Positions 9,246 to 18,571 of a stretch of 64,000 bases of DNA are shown here, piece by piece. Numbering within the stretch: position 1 is the stretch's first letter; each line of letters begins with the position of its first letter. Both the position numbers and the translations under genes were made by a program. Below the pieces are notes generated by a model, which saw only the letters and a list, made by a program, of their open reading frames with translations, was not told where the DNA came from and searched no databases. Origin of the DNA: UBA10518 sp022837185 (GTDB lineage: Bacteria > Desulfobacterota > Desulfobulbia > Desulfobulbales > Desulfobulbaceae); contig JAVEQK010000014.1 of NCBI GenBank assembly GCA_034007705.1, forward strand, positions 1 to 64,000, read 5' to 3'.

Positions 9246-9386
9246 ACCCGACCTCCTTGATAATGAATTGAAAGGATTGGTAATTGCCGTTCATTTCCAT
9301 TACATACAGTGTAGCAGAAATTGTCCCGCATGAACAGGCGGATTCCACCGCCAGGAAAAATTGCCCCCCGGATCTTTCGATCCGGT

Positions 9387-11267
9387 TCAGAAATCAATCA
9401 CGTAGCTGTAGACGCCCTCTTCCAGGTAGCTCGTCACCTTGTAGCCCGAGGCGTTGAAGATATTCTGCATCCTCCGGTTGTCGCGCATGACTTCGGCGGT
9501 GAACCCGGAGATGCCGTTGCGCCGGGCGATGGAAATCAGGTGCTTGAAAAGAAAGGTCCCGATGCCCTTGTTCTGCCAGTCATCGCGCACGATAAAGGCC
9601 ACTTCGGCCTTGTTGGTTTTTTCGTTGAGATAATATCTGCCGACGGCGATGATTTCTTCGCCGGTCGCTTCCGGCACCGTCCCGACCACCGCGGCGTCCC
9701 GGCGGTGATCGATATAGACAAAGTCCTGTATCTGGCGGGTGCTGAACCGTTTCTGCCGGCTCATGAACCTGTAGTAGACCGTTTCCTGGGACAGGTTGTA
9801 GAGCAGGTCGCGCATATGGGGCTCGTCGGTGGGCCGGATGGAGCGGAAGCTCACCTGGGTGCCGTCATCGAGCAGATAGGCGGTCCGCATCGCCTCTTCA
9901 CCGGGAACAATGAACCTGCCTCCCAGACCCGCCATCTCCGGACGGATGTATCTGGCCTCAACCGCCTCCTTGAGGAGCTGGTCGCGGAAGTTGGGATGGG
10001 CGATGGAAATCAGCGCCATCACCCGCTCCTGAATGGACTTGCCGTGGAGATAGGCCACGCCGTACTCGGTAACGACAAAATGGACCGTTCCCCTGGAAAT
10101 AACGACGCCGGAGCCGGGTTGCAGAAAGCAGACGATCCTCGACTCCGTCCCGCTTGTCGTGGTGGACGGCATGATGATGATGGCCCGGCCACCCGCGGAC
10201 CTGGTCGCCCCGCGGTTGAAGTCGACCTGGCCGCCGATGCCCGAGAAAAATTTGCCGCCGACCGAATCCGAACAGACCTGGCCTGTCAGGTCGATTTCCT
10301 GCGCCATGTTGATGGAGACCATCCTGTACTGCTTGCCGATGATGTTCGAGTCGTTCACATACTCGGTGGGCCGGAAGCAGAACAGGGGGTTGTCGTTGAT
10401 GTAGTCGTACAGCCTCCTGCTCCCCATGCAGAAGCTGGCGGTAATCTTCCCCCGGTCCATGGTCTTGCGGGTCCCCGTGACCGCGCCGGACTCAATCAGA
10501 TCGATGATGCTGTCCGTCAGCATCTCGGTATGGATGCCAAGGTCCTTCTTGTCATGGAGGAAGGCCTGTATGGCCTGGGGGAGGCGGCCGAGGTCCTCGA
10601 TGCGGCCGAGCCCGAACTCGATGGTCGCCCCGTTGGGTATCAGGCCGGCGACGTTCTTGCCGATTTTCTCGGCCACCTCATGAACAGGCGCCGGACTCCG
10701 CTCGATGAGCTCCGACTCGACCGGCACCAGGATGTCCAGATCATAGATGTCGAGCAGGCTGTCGCCGTGGACATAGGGCATGCGCGGGTTGACCTGGGCG
10801 ATGACCAGGGACGCGTTTTCCGCCGCGCTTTTGACGATATCCACCGATATGCCCAGGCTGACCTTGCCCCGGGCGTCGGGAGGCGTAACCTGGATGAGGG
10901 CCACGTCGATGGGAATGCGGCCGCCGTGAAAAAGCCGGGGGATGTCGGACATCAGGATGGGGGTGTAAACCCCGAGTCCTTCCTGGATGAGCCGGCGGAC
11001 ATTGCTGCCGATGAAGAAGCTGTTGACCGTGAAGCATTCGGTGAGCTGCTTTTCGGCATAAGGCGCCTCGCCCTTGGTGAACAGCTGGATGATCTCGACA
11101 TCGGCCAGCTGCGCGGCGCGATCGGTCAAGGCCGCCACCAGGTCCACCGGTTCGCCGCAGCCCGTTCCAATGAAGACCCTCTGTCCGGGCTTGACATGGG
11201 CCACGGCCCTTTCGGGCGTGGCAATCATGTCGGCATACGTTTCCTTCCAATTGACATCTAATTCCAT
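9387..11267 (-). CDS. Acetyl-CoA hydrolase/CoA-transferase fused to a C-terminal GNAT acetyltransferase
   Basis: 626 aa in two parts. Residues about 1-440 are an acetyl-CoA hydrolase/transferase (4-hydroxybutyrate CoA-transferase-like) with the conserved IEFGLGRIEDL region and the glycine-rich FFSGIGGQVDFNRGA stretch. Residues about 470-626 are a GNAT domain (AFIVRDDWQNKGIGTFLFKHL matches the acetyl-CoA pyrophosphate loop RDxQxxGIG). It is the last gene of a four-gene run with the ADP-forming acyl-CoA synthetase and AcuB- and AcuC-like genes. The GNAT half occupies the place of AcuA, the Bacillus acetyltransferase that inactivates acetyl-CoA synthetase; self- or partner-acetylation is inferred. 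Similar fusions exist in other Deltaproteobacteria, from memory. Confidence 0.9.
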   Translation of the reverse strand: MELDVNWKETYADMIATPERAVAHVKPGQRVFIGTGCGEPVDLVAALTDRAAQLADVEIIQLFTKGEAPYAEKQLTECFTVNSFFIGSNVRRLIQEGLGVYTPILMSDIPRLFHGGRIPIDVALIQVTPPDARGKVSLGISVDIVKSAAENASLVIAQVNPRMPYVHGDSLLDIYDLDILVPVESELIERSPAPVHEVAEKIGKNVAGLIPNGATIEFGLGRIEDLGRLPQAIQAFLHDKKDLGIHTEMLTDSIIDLIESGAVTGTRKTMDRGKITASFCMGSRRLYDYINDNPLFCFRPTEYVNDSNIIGKQYRMVSINMAQEIDLTGQVCSDSVGGKFFSGIGGQVDFNRGATRSAGGRAIIIMPSTTTSGTESRIVCFLQPGSGVVISRGTVHFVVTEYGVAYLHGKSIQERVMALISIAHPNFRDQLLKEAVEARYIRPEMAGLGGRFIVPGEEAMRTAYLLDDGTQVSFRSIRPTDEPHMRDLLYNLSQETVYYRFMSRQKRFSTRQIQDFVYIDHRRDAAVVGTVPEATGEEIIAVGRYYLNEKTNKAEVAFIVRDDWQNKGIGTFLFKHLISIARRNGISGFTAEVMRDNRRMQNIFNASGYKVTSYLEEGVYSYVIDF

Positions 11268-11296
11268 GCGCGCATCCTTTGACCGGTATTCGTATC

Positions 11297-13396
11297 TTAC
11301 TGCTTGAGAGGGGACAGAGTCATCCGGGCATCCGCCACAACCGGTTCGGTGCCGATCTCTCCCACTATCATCGGGTTGATGTCCAGTTCCGTTATCTGGG
11401 GAAAATCCGTGGTCAATTGGCTGATCCGCTGCAGGGCGACGGCAATTGCCGCTATATCAACCTCCTTGTGACCCCGCTTCCCTTTGAGCATTTCGTAGGA
11501 ACGGGTGGATTTCAGCATCTGGACCGCTTCCCCCTCGGTGATGGGGGCAAGATGAAAGGTGACATCCTTGAGCACCTCGACGAATATGCCGCCCAGACCG
11601 AACATGAGCATGGGCCCGAACTGCGGGTCCCTGGTCATGCCGACGATGACTTCCAGGCCCGGATCGGCCATTTTCTCAATGTACACTCCTTCGAGCAGGG
11701 CACCCGGCACCTGCTTCCAGATCCGCAGCATCATCAGATCGTAGGCGTCCTCCACCTCCTGGCTTGACGCCACGTCCAGCCGCACCCCGCCGAGATCGGT
11801 TTTATGGATGATGTTCGGCGACACGACCTTCATGGCCACGGGAAAACCGATGAACTTGGCGATCTCCACCGCTTCCGCCGGGGTGGTCGCCAGGCGTCCT
11901 TCCAGGATATTGAAACCGTACGCCTTGAGAATATTCTTGGCCCGTACCTCCCCGAGCTGCAGTTTTCCCGTGCGCTGCCGCCGGGAGATGATCCGTTCGA
12001 CCCTGCGGCGGTTGACGGGAAAACGGGTGACCATCCGCGGCGGCCGATCACGCCAGACCGCGTATTCCCGCATGGCCTTCAGCACCGCAACCGCCCGTTC
12101 CGGCGACTCGTAGTCGGGCAGTCCTCCGGCGGCAAGTTTCCGGCGGCCGGGCATGACGTCCTTGCCGCCCATGAACGAGGCGAGCACGGGCTTGGAGCCG
12201 TCCATGTGCTCGATGATGGCAAGGGCGGTCTCGCTGGGGCGGGTCATGGCCTGGGGGGTCAGCAGAATGAGAATGGCGTCGACCTGGTCATCCGCCTGCG
12301 CCGCTTTCAGGGCCGCCACGTACCGGTCGGGACCGGCATCGCCCAACACATCGATGGGATTGGCAATACTGGCCGCGGCCGGCAGATGGGAGCGGAGGGC
12401 GGTGGACACGTTGCGGTCCAGGGCGGTCACCTGCATGCCCAGCTTTTCGACGGCATCCGCGGCCATGGTTCCCGGGCCGCCGGCATTGGTGATAATCAGG
12501 ATGCGGTCGCCCTTGGGCAGGGGCTGCATGTTGAAGGCCGTCGCATAGTCGAAAAGGGCGTCAAAGGTATCGGCCCGGCAGACCCCGGAGCGCTTGAATG
12601 CCGCCCCATAGGCCGTATCAGCGCCTGTCAGCACGCCGGTATGGCTGGCCGCGGCCTTCTGGCCGGCCGGCGTTGTCCCCGATTTGAGGATTATGACAGG
12701 TTTACGATTGCTCGCGTCTTCCGCGGCCTTGATGAATTCGTCGCCGGCGACGATATCCTCGAGATAGCCGACGATGACTTTGGTCTGCTCGTCACGGCCC
12801 AGGGCCGCCAGCATGTCTATTTCCGACAGATCGGCCTTGTTGCCGATGGAGATGAGCTTGGACAGGCCGATATGCCTCTTTCCGGCCAGGTCGAGCATGG
12901 CCGTGCACAAGGCACCGGACTGGGAAAATACAGCGATGGACCCGGCCTTGGGCATCCCGCCGGCAAAGGAGCTGTTCAGCCGGGCTTCGGTATTGATCAG
13001 CCCCAGACAGTTGGGGCCGAGCAATCTGGCTCCGCCGCGCCGGCAGATCTCCGCCATCTCCGACTGGAGCCGGCTCCCCTCCTCCCCGGTTTCCCGAAAT
13101 CCCGCCGATATGACGATGATCGCCTTGGCCTTCCGCCCCAAGGCGTCACGGATCACATCCAGGACATACTGTCCGGGCACGGCAATGACGACCTGGTCGA
13201 TCTGTCCCCGGTATTCCGTCAACCTGGTATAGACGGGGCGGTCAAACATCGTGCCCCCCGCGGGATTGACCGGGATTATCTCCCCTTCATAGCCGCCGGC
13301 AACCAGGTTCGCCAGGATGTCGTGACCGACCTTTCCCGGGGTTCTTGAAGCTCCCACCACCGCGACCGAGGCCGGGGAAAAAAATTTGTCCAGCAT
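11297..13396 (-). CDS. ADP-forming acetate/acyl-CoA ligase (fused alpha and beta subunits)
   Basis: 699 aa. An N-terminal CoA-binding Rossmann domain (FFSPASVAVVGASRTPGKVG) is followed by a succinyl-CoA-synthetase-like domain whose phosphorylated His is His252 in AASHTGVLTG, and by an ATP-grasp beta part from about residue 475 (GFPVAMKVVSPNIIHKTDLGGV). It reversibly converts acetyl- or acyl-CoA plus ADP and phosphate to acid plus ATP, a substrate-level phosphorylation step in anaerobes. It lies 29 bases before the CoA-transferase-GNAT gene and 21 bases after the CBS gene, so one operon is likely. Confidence 0.93.
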   Translation of the reverse strand: MLDKFFSPASVAVVGASRTPGKVGHDILANLVAGGYEGEIIPVNPAGGTMFDRPVYTRLTEYRGQIDQVVIAVPGQYVLDVIRDALGRKAKAIIVISAGFRETGEEGSRLQSEMAEICRRGGARLLGPNCLGLINTEARLNSSFAGGMPKAGSIAVFSQSGALCTAMLDLAGKRHIGLSKLISIGNKADLSEIDMLAALGRDEQTKVIVGYLEDIVAGDEFIKAAEDASNRKPVIILKSGTTPAGQKAAASHTGVLTGADTAYGAAFKRSGVCRADTFDALFDYATAFNMQPLPKGDRILIITNAGGPGTMAADAVEKLGMQVTALDRNVSTALRSHLPAAASIANPIDVLGDAGPDRYVAALKAAQADDQVDAILILLTPQAMTRPSETALAIIEHMDGSKPVLASFMGGKDVMPGRRKLAAGGLPDYESPERAVAVLKAMREYAVWRDRPPRMVTRFPVNRRRVERIISRRQRTGKLQLGEVRAKNILKAYGFNILEGRLATTPAEAVEIAKFIGFPVAMKVVSPNIIHKTDLGGVRLDVASSQEVEDAYDLMMLRIWKQVPGALLEGVYIEKMADPGLEVIVGMTRDPQFGPMLMFGLGGIFVEVLKDVTFHLAPITEGEAVQMLKSTRSYEMLKGKRGHKEVDIAAIAVALQRISQLTTDFPQITELDINPMIVGEIGTEPVVADARMTLSPLKQ

Positions 13397-13417
13397 ACTC
13401 TGCGTCCCCCTTCTTGA

Positions 13418-14083
13418 TTAGGAAATCTCAGGATCAATTTCGGGTTGATGAATCCTGAATCCGGCTTTTTCGATGACCTTGCGCACTGCCCTGATATTGA
13501 AGGTATTGATCCGCAGATACAGCATGGCCGGTTCCCGCCCGGAACCGTCCGTGCGGACCAGCCTGGTGAAGGGAACATCAAGCTCTTCGAGCAGGCCGAC
13601 CAGTCTGCTCAGAAAGCGCACGTCGCTTTGCATTTCGATGGAAATGAGCGCCGAGCCTTTTTCCCCGAGACCGAAAAGGCTGCGCCATGCCTTGAGCAGA
13701 TCGTTGGAAGAGAGTATCCCCACAACCTTGCCGTTGCCGTCGATGACCGGGAGGGCGCCGACGGACCGTTTCTCGAAGATGAGCAGGGCGTCGTCCAGGG
13801 TGGAGAACTCATTGAGCACCGCATTGTCGGATGACATGATGCTGCTGACCGGGGTCTGCTGGATCCTGGCAAGTATCTGCTCCCGTTCATCCTCCTTGAG
13901 CACGGAGGACGGATAGGCCGAGCGCAGATCGCGATCGGTCACCATGCCGAGCAGGGACCCGGATTCATCCACCACCGGCAGATGCCGGAAATTATAATTC
14001 TGCAGCAGCTGCCGCGCTTCCTCAATGGTTTTCCGGGGACCGATGGTCAACGGAGAAGGTGTCATATAATAGCGCACATACAT
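13418..14083 (-). CDS. AcuB-like protein: two CBS domains plus ACT-like C-terminus
   Basis: 221 aa. CBS domain 1 covers about residues 7-62 (NFRHLPVVDESGSLLGMVTDRDL) and CBS 2 about 80-135 (SVGALPVIDGNGKVVGILSSNDLL); the remainder (about 143-215) resembles an ACT fold. This is the architecture of Bacillus AcuB. CBS pairs bind adenine nucleotides, so it may report energy charge to the neighbouring acyl-CoA synthetase, GNAT and deacetylase (inference). GAGGT lies six bases before the ATG. Confidence 0.88.
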   Translation of the reverse strand: MYVRYYMTPSPLTIGPRKTIEEARQLLQNYNFRHLPVVDESGSLLGMVTDRDLRSAYPSSVLKEDEREQILARIQQTPVSSIMSSDNAVLNEFSTLDDALLIFEKRSVGALPVIDGNGKVVGILSSNDLLKAWRSLFGLGEKGSALISIEMQSDVRFLSRLVGLLEELDVPFTRLVRTDGSGREPAMLYLRINTFNIRAVRKVIEKAGFRIHQPEIDPEIS

Positions 14084-14209
14084 TTTTTACCTCGTTTCTC
14101 CTCTGCTTGTCAGCCGGCAGGCTCGGAACCCGCGGGCTGTATCGGTGCCGCGCGGTACAGGCGGCAATTGAAAAGTGGACTGCAATCGCCCCTGCATGGA
14201 CGAACAAAG

Positions 14210-15172
14210 CTATTTTCCCCGCAGGGCGATCAGGTATGCCTCCACGCTCTCGGCAAGGGACTGCAGATGATACCCGCCCTCCAGCAGGGAAACAACCCGT
14301 CCGCTGCACAGTTCCCCCGCCCACGAACCGATCCGCTCCCCGATAATGGAATACAGGCCGGTTGAATAATTGAGGCCCGACATGTCGTCCAACCGGTGCC
14401 CGTCAAAGCCGGCGGCGATGATCATTGCCTCGGGCCTGAACTGTTCAAGTTTTTCCCGGACCACCCCGTCCAGAGCGGCGACAACTTTCTGATCCGACGA
14501 CCCGGGGGTGAGGGGTATATTGAGGATCGTTCCTTCTCCTGGCCCCATTCCCGTTTCCTCCGCGTATCCCGTCCCGGGATAGCTGAAGCTGGGATGTTCA
14601 TGGATGGAAATATACAGGGTTTCGGGGTCCTCTTCAAAGGCCGTCTGGATGCCGTTGCCGTGGTGGGCGTCAAAATCAAGGACGCAAATCCTCCGTCGAT
14701 TGTACCTGTTCTGCCAGTAACGGGCGGCGATAACGCAATTGTTCAGGAAGCAGAAACCGTAGGACATGCTGGGTTCGGCATGGTGTCCGGGCGGCCGCGT
14801 GGCGCAGAAAACGCAGCGGCCGGCGTCCTGTTCGACAACATCGACTCCCTTGATGCCCGTGCCTGCCGAGAGAAGGGCGACATCAAACGAATCATAGCAG
14901 ACCTGGTTGTCAGGGTGCCCGATATAGGAGCGGCCCGAGAGGACTTCCTCTTCAAAGCGAAGCAGCCAGGATTCAGAATGAAAAACGAGCAGCGCTTCAT
15001 GGCTCGCCGGTTCCGGTGCGACATAATGCAGGTGGGGGGCCAGGCTTCCGGACTGGAGCCTTTGCTCAATGCAACGCAGGCGGTCGGCCGTTTCGGGGTG
15101 GTCGCCGCCGCCGGTGTCGTGGTCCAGCAGTCGCGCGGAATGCACGAGGATGATTTCGGAAGGGATCTTCAT
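14210..15172 (-). CDS. AcuC-like histone deacetylase family protein
   Basis: 320 aa class I/II-type zinc deacetylase: RPPGHHA supplies the tandem active-site His, DFDAHHGNG the zinc-binding Asp/His, and AAGFDGHRLDD the third ligand. In Bacillus, AcuC removes the acetyl group that AcuA puts on acetyl-CoA synthetase; polyamine or other substrates are alternatives. Similarity starts at MKIPSEIILVHS, although the frame is open further upstream and only weak Shine-Dalgarno pairing precedes this ATG; a strong AAGGAG lies 19 bases upstream before an out-of-frame ATG, so an error or a leader peptide is possible. First gene of the acu-like cluster. Confidence 0.9.
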   Translation of the reverse strand: MKIPSEIILVHSARLLDHDTGGGDHPETADRLRCIEQRLQSGSLAPHLHYVAPEPASHEALLVFHSESWLLRFEEEVLSGRSYIGHPDNQVCYDSFDVALLSAGTGIKGVDVVEQDAGRCVFCATRPPGHHAEPSMSYGFCFLNNCVIAARYWQNRYNRRRICVLDFDAHHGNGIQTAFEEDPETLYISIHEHPSFSYPGTGYAEETGMGPGEGTILNIPLTPGSSDQKVVAALDGVVREKLEQFRPEAMIIAAGFDGHRLDDMSGLNYSTGLYSIIGERIGSWAGELCSGRVVSLLEGGYHLQSLAESVEAYLIALRGK

Positions 15173-15353
15173 GGCCGGCCGACAGTAACATTTTCTCCTT
15201 CCCTTGTTTGTATAAGCATTTGCGCCCCAAGTCAACGGCAAAACATGGTACGCCGGAACGGTGTCCGGGAAAAAACCCGGGGCACAGCGGTACTCTCGCG
15301 GGCCGGAAGCAGCACCCTGCCCGGCCCGGCCTGCCGGCCTGCCTTCCCTCAAT

Positions 15354-15854
15354 CTACAGGAAATCGTCCAGCCCCGCCGGTTGCCAGTCGGCCCGGACAA
15401 CCTTCCAGCCGTCGTCCTCCCGCGCCAGTTCGCAATCGAAGCGGTAGAAGTCGGCCCGCATGTTCAGCAGCGCATCCAGGTCGGAAACGTTCTGCCCCGC
15501 CATGGCCACATACAGGCGCAGCCGGGCGGCATCGGGGCCGGAGAAAACCAGTTCGTCGATGCGGGTAAAAAGATGGATGTTCTTGTTGGCGTACAGATAC
15601 CTCGCGGCCAGGGCGGCGACATCCCGGCGGGTGCGGCCGTGGCCGTCGGCATAACCGGCGGAGATCAATTCCCTGAGATCACCGGCTTTCCGGGCTTCCG
15701 CCGCCTCTTTGCCGGCGGCCACGAATTTCTCGATCTCCTTTTGCGGCGAATCCTCCCTGCCGCAGCCGGGCAGCAGGGACAGCAGGAGAGGGAGAACAAC
15801 CCCAGCCAGGAGAATGACGGCGATGTTGCCTTTCCGGTGATGCCCTTTGCCCAT
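15354..15854 (-). CDS. Hypothetical lipoprotein
   Basis: 166 aa with a hydrophobic signal segment (about residues 10-30) ending in the lipobox LLPGC, so it should be lipid-anchored outside the inner membrane. The rest has mixed alpha/beta character, with the end FYRFDCELAREDDGWKVVRADW resembling an NTF2-like or SnoaL-like beta sheet, but I do not recognise a family with confidence. AGGAGG precedes the ATG. It follows the DD-carboxypeptidase gene by nine bases, so a role at the cell wall is possible. Confidence 0.75.
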   Translation of the reverse strand: MGKGHHRKGNIAVILLAGVVLPLLLSLLPGCGREDSPQKEIEKFVAAGKEAAEARKAGDLRELISAGYADGHGRTRRDVAALAARYLYANKNIHLFTRIDELVFSGPDAARLRLYVAMAGQNVSDLDALLNMRADFYRFDCELAREDDGWKVVRADWQPAGLDDFL

Positions 15855-15863
15855 GTGCCCCTC

Positions 15864-17072
15864 CTACCACTTTTTTTCCAGCCGCAGCAGCACCCGGTCC
15901 CGACTGTTCTCCTGCTGATTGAGCAGGATGACAAAGGCATTGCCGGTCCGGGTATAGCCCGCAAGATTGTAGATCCCGGTCATGGTGCCGGATTTGATCC
16001 CAGGACGGTTGTTCTCGGTCAACAGATGGGCGTAGGGCCGGAAGGCATGGAGAATATCGAGGATGGCCGCGGCCGTAACCCGGGTCCGGCGCGACAGGCC
16101 CGCCCCTTCCTCCATTTCCTCCAATGCGGCGGCCCGCGGACCAATCGTGTCGGCCAGGGTCCCGGCCACCGCCTTTGCTGCCTTGGCCCAGGTGGCGGGA
16201 TAGCCGTATTTGACGGCGCCGCAGGCCAGGTAGACCTGGTTGGCCGCGTAATTGTTGGAAAACCGAAGGAAGGAAGCGGCAACTTCCTCCAGGTTCCTGG
16301 AGTTGTGATGGGTATACAGCAGCCGCGCCTTGTCCGGGACGTTGCGCACCCCATGCCCGCCGGCGCAGATCATGCCCTGCTCCAGCCACTTGGCAAGGAA
16401 AAGTTCCGCCGCGTAGCGGGCGCTCCTTTCCTCGGCCGCACATCCTCCCCGGCAGATATTCAGCCGGTGGACGCCGGGCGGCAGCCCCGCCCCCATCTCC
16501 TCCATGATGGGCAGGTCGGGTGTCTGGAGTTCGGCCGAACCGACTCGGCCCTCCTGGTCCACCGCAATATTGACCGTATTGAAATTCACCGCCAGCGCGG
16601 CAACCGGGGCGTCATAGGGATTGCCGCTGACACCGAGGCCCGGCGCCTGTCCGGTCAGAGCGTAGCGCCCCTGGTCGATGAACAGATTGTTGATCCGGTC
16701 AAGGCCGCGGACGCGGAGGGCGGAGACCAAGCGCTCCACCTCTTCGGAGACGAGAAAGGGATCACCGGTGCCCCTGATATACAGGTTTTGCTCCTGGTCG
16801 ATGAAAAATTCGGTGGTAAATCGATGATCGGGGCCGAGGAGACGGAGCGCGGCCAGGGCGGTGGCAATCTTGATGACGCTGGCCGGGACATAGGGCCGGT
16901 TGACGTTGCAGGAGGACAGGGTCCGCCCCTCGCTGTCGGCAACTCCGTAGGCGCCGTTCCGGATGAGGTCTGAAAAAGACCGGCAGTCCGCCAGAGCGGG
17001 CTGCCGGCCGAAAAGAACCAGTGCGAGCAGGAGACAGAACCCCGGGCCGATGGGCGGCAACGATCCCTTCAC
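15864..17072 (-). CDS. D-alanyl-D-alanine carboxypeptidase/endopeptidase (PBP4 family, S13)
   Basis: 402 aa with a signal peptide (about residues 1-28). The three penicillin-binding motifs are present: SVIK (65-68), SNN (near 264) and KSGT (near 361). It cuts peptidoglycan stem peptides in the periplasm. At about 400 aa it is shorter than E. coli DacB, mainly in the inserted domain, as in many Gram-negative homologues. The start is GTG with GGAG four bases upstream. It lies 21 bases after trpB2 and nine bases before the lipoprotein gene on the same strand. Confidence 0.9.
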   Translation of the reverse strand: MKGSLPPIGPGFCLLLALVLFGRQPALADCRSFSDLIRNGAYGVADSEGRTLSSCNVNRPYVPASVIKIATALAALRLLGPDHRFTTEFFIDQEQNLYIRGTGDPFLVSEEVERLVSALRVRGLDRINNLFIDQGRYALTGQAPGLGVSGNPYDAPVAALAVNFNTVNIAVDQEGRVGSAELQTPDLPIMEEMGAGLPPGVHRLNICRGGCAAEERSARYAAELFLAKWLEQGMICAGGHGVRNVPDKARLLYTHHNSRNLEEVAASFLRFSNNYAANQVYLACGAVKYGYPATWAKAAKAVAGTLADTIGPRAAALEEMEEGAGLSRRTRVTAAAILDILHAFRPYAHLLTENNRPGIKSGTMTGIYNLAGYTRTGNAFVILLNQQENSRDRVLLRLEKKW

Positions 17073-17093
17073 TGCTCCGCCCGGGAAGGGATG

Positions 17094-18440
17094 CTATTCC
17101 ACCTTGGGGAGATGCGACAGGGATTCGGCGATCTCCTCCCTGGGCAGCGAATAGTTGTGCAGTTCACCGGCGAAGTAGCTGTCGTAGGCGGCCATGTCAA
17201 CCAGGCCGTGCCCGGAAAAGTTGAACAGGATCGTTTTGGGTTCGTTGAGGTCCCTGGTCGCCTCGATGATAGCCGCACGAATGGCGTGACTGGTCTCGGG
17301 CGCGGGAATGATCCCCTCGGTCCTGGCGAACAGGACGGCGGCTTCAAAGCATTCCATCTGATGTACGTTGATGGGCTCGATGATGTTCTCCCGGATAAGG
17401 GCCGAAACGATCGGCGCCATGCCGTGATAGCGCAGTCCCCCGGCGTGAATGCCGGGCGGCATGAAATCATGCCCCAGGGTATGCATGTACAGCAGCGGCG
17501 TCATACCCGCCGTGTCACCTGAATCGTAGGCGAGCTTGCCGGCAGTCATGGTCGGGCAGGAGGCGGGCTCCACCCCGACAAAGCGGACCTTTCCGCCTTC
17601 CAGCCGGTCGGGCACAAACGGCGCCGCCAGGCCGGCATAGTTTGATCCCCCGCCGCAGCAGCCGATGACCACATCGGGATACTCCCCGGCAATCTCCATC
17701 TGTTTTTTCGCCTCCTGTCCGACGATGGTCTGATGGAGGATAACATGGTTGAGAACGGAGCCGAGGGCGTAGTTGGTGCTTTCGCTGGTCACCGCATCTT
17801 CGAGGGCCTCACTGATGGCAATGCCGAGGGAGCCGTTGCTGTCCGGATTCCTTTCCAGCACCGAGCGGCCGTAATTGGTATAGGCGCTCGGGCTGGCGAC
17901 GATTTCCGCTCCATAGGTCTGCATGATCGATTTGCGGTAGGGCTTCTGGTTGTACGACACCCGGACCATGTACACCTTGCACTTGAGACCGAACATGCAG
18001 GTCGCCATGGCCAGGGCGCTCCCCCACTGGCCGGCTCCGGTTTCAGTCGCCAGCCGCTTGATTCCCTCGCGCTTGTTGTAAAAGGCCTGCGCGACCGCAC
18101 TGTTGGGCTTATGGCTGCCCACGGGGGAAACGCTCTCGTTTTTATAGAAAATCTTCGCCCGGGTGCCGAGGGCCTGTTCCAACTTGGTCGCCCTGACCAG
18201 CGGGGAGGGCCGCCAGATCTTGTAGACCTCCAGCACTTCTTCCGGGATGGGTATGTTGCGTTCCGGGCTCATTTCCTGTTCCAGGAGCCCCATGGGAAAA
18301 ATGGCCGCCAGCTTCTCGGGGGCAATGGGCTGCAGGGTGGCCGGATCAAGCGGCGGCCGCAGGCCGTTGGGAATGTCAGGGACCACATTATACCAGCTGG
18401 TCGGCATCTCATCGTCACGCAATATTAATTTCTTGCTCAT
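17094..18440 (-). CDS. TrpB-like PLP-dependent enzyme, tryptophan synthase beta 2 type
   Basis: 448 aa of the TrpB2 group (TIGR01415). The PLP Lys is K111 in GSHKPNSAVAQAF, and the phosphate-binding glycine loop is GCCGGGSNYAGL. TrpB2 makes tryptophan from indole and serine and often occurs besides a TrpA-partnered TrpB1; no trpA is nearby. AAGGAGCAGTT precedes the ATG at 18440, although the frame extends upstream. The TrpB2 N-terminal extension (about residues 1-75) is present. Confidence 0.93.
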   Translation of the reverse strand: MSKKLILRDDEMPTSWYNVVPDIPNGLRPPLDPATLQPIAPEKLAAIFPMGLLEQEMSPERNIPIPEEVLEVYKIWRPSPLVRATKLEQALGTRAKIFYKNESVSPVGSHKPNSAVAQAFYNKREGIKRLATETGAGQWGSALAMATCMFGLKCKVYMVRVSYNQKPYRKSIMQTYGAEIVASPSAYTNYGRSVLERNPDSNGSLGIAISEALEDAVTSESTNYALGSVLNHVILHQTIVGQEAKKQMEIAGEYPDVVIGCCGGGSNYAGLAAPFVPDRLEGGKVRFVGVEPASCPTMTAGKLAYDSGDTAGMTPLLYMHTLGHDFMPPGIHAGGLRYHGMAPIVSALIRENIIEPINVHQMECFEAAVLFARTEGIIPAPETSHAIRAAIIEATRDLNEPKTILFNFSGHGLVDMAAYDSYFAGELHNYSLPREEIAESLSHLPKVE

Positions 18441-18571
18441 AACTGCTCCTTGATAGAGGGGAAAAATGTACATCAGCCCTGAGACAGGATCCCGAGCAAC
18501 CTCTGCCCCGATTTTTGCTCCCGGATTCTTTATGAAAAACATCTCTCCTTACCATATTCTCCCGGAGCAAC

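Noticed and set aside
9246..9386. Sigma-54 promoter upstream of dodecin
   Set aside because: A GG-N10-GC pair exists on the minus strand but matches only about 7 of 10 consensus bases with poor flanks, within chance expectation.
9321..13348. Long plus-strand frames over the acyl-CoA cluster
   Set aside because: Shadows of the CoA-transferase and synthetase genes, with low-complexity His/Gly/Asp-rich products and no ribosome sites.
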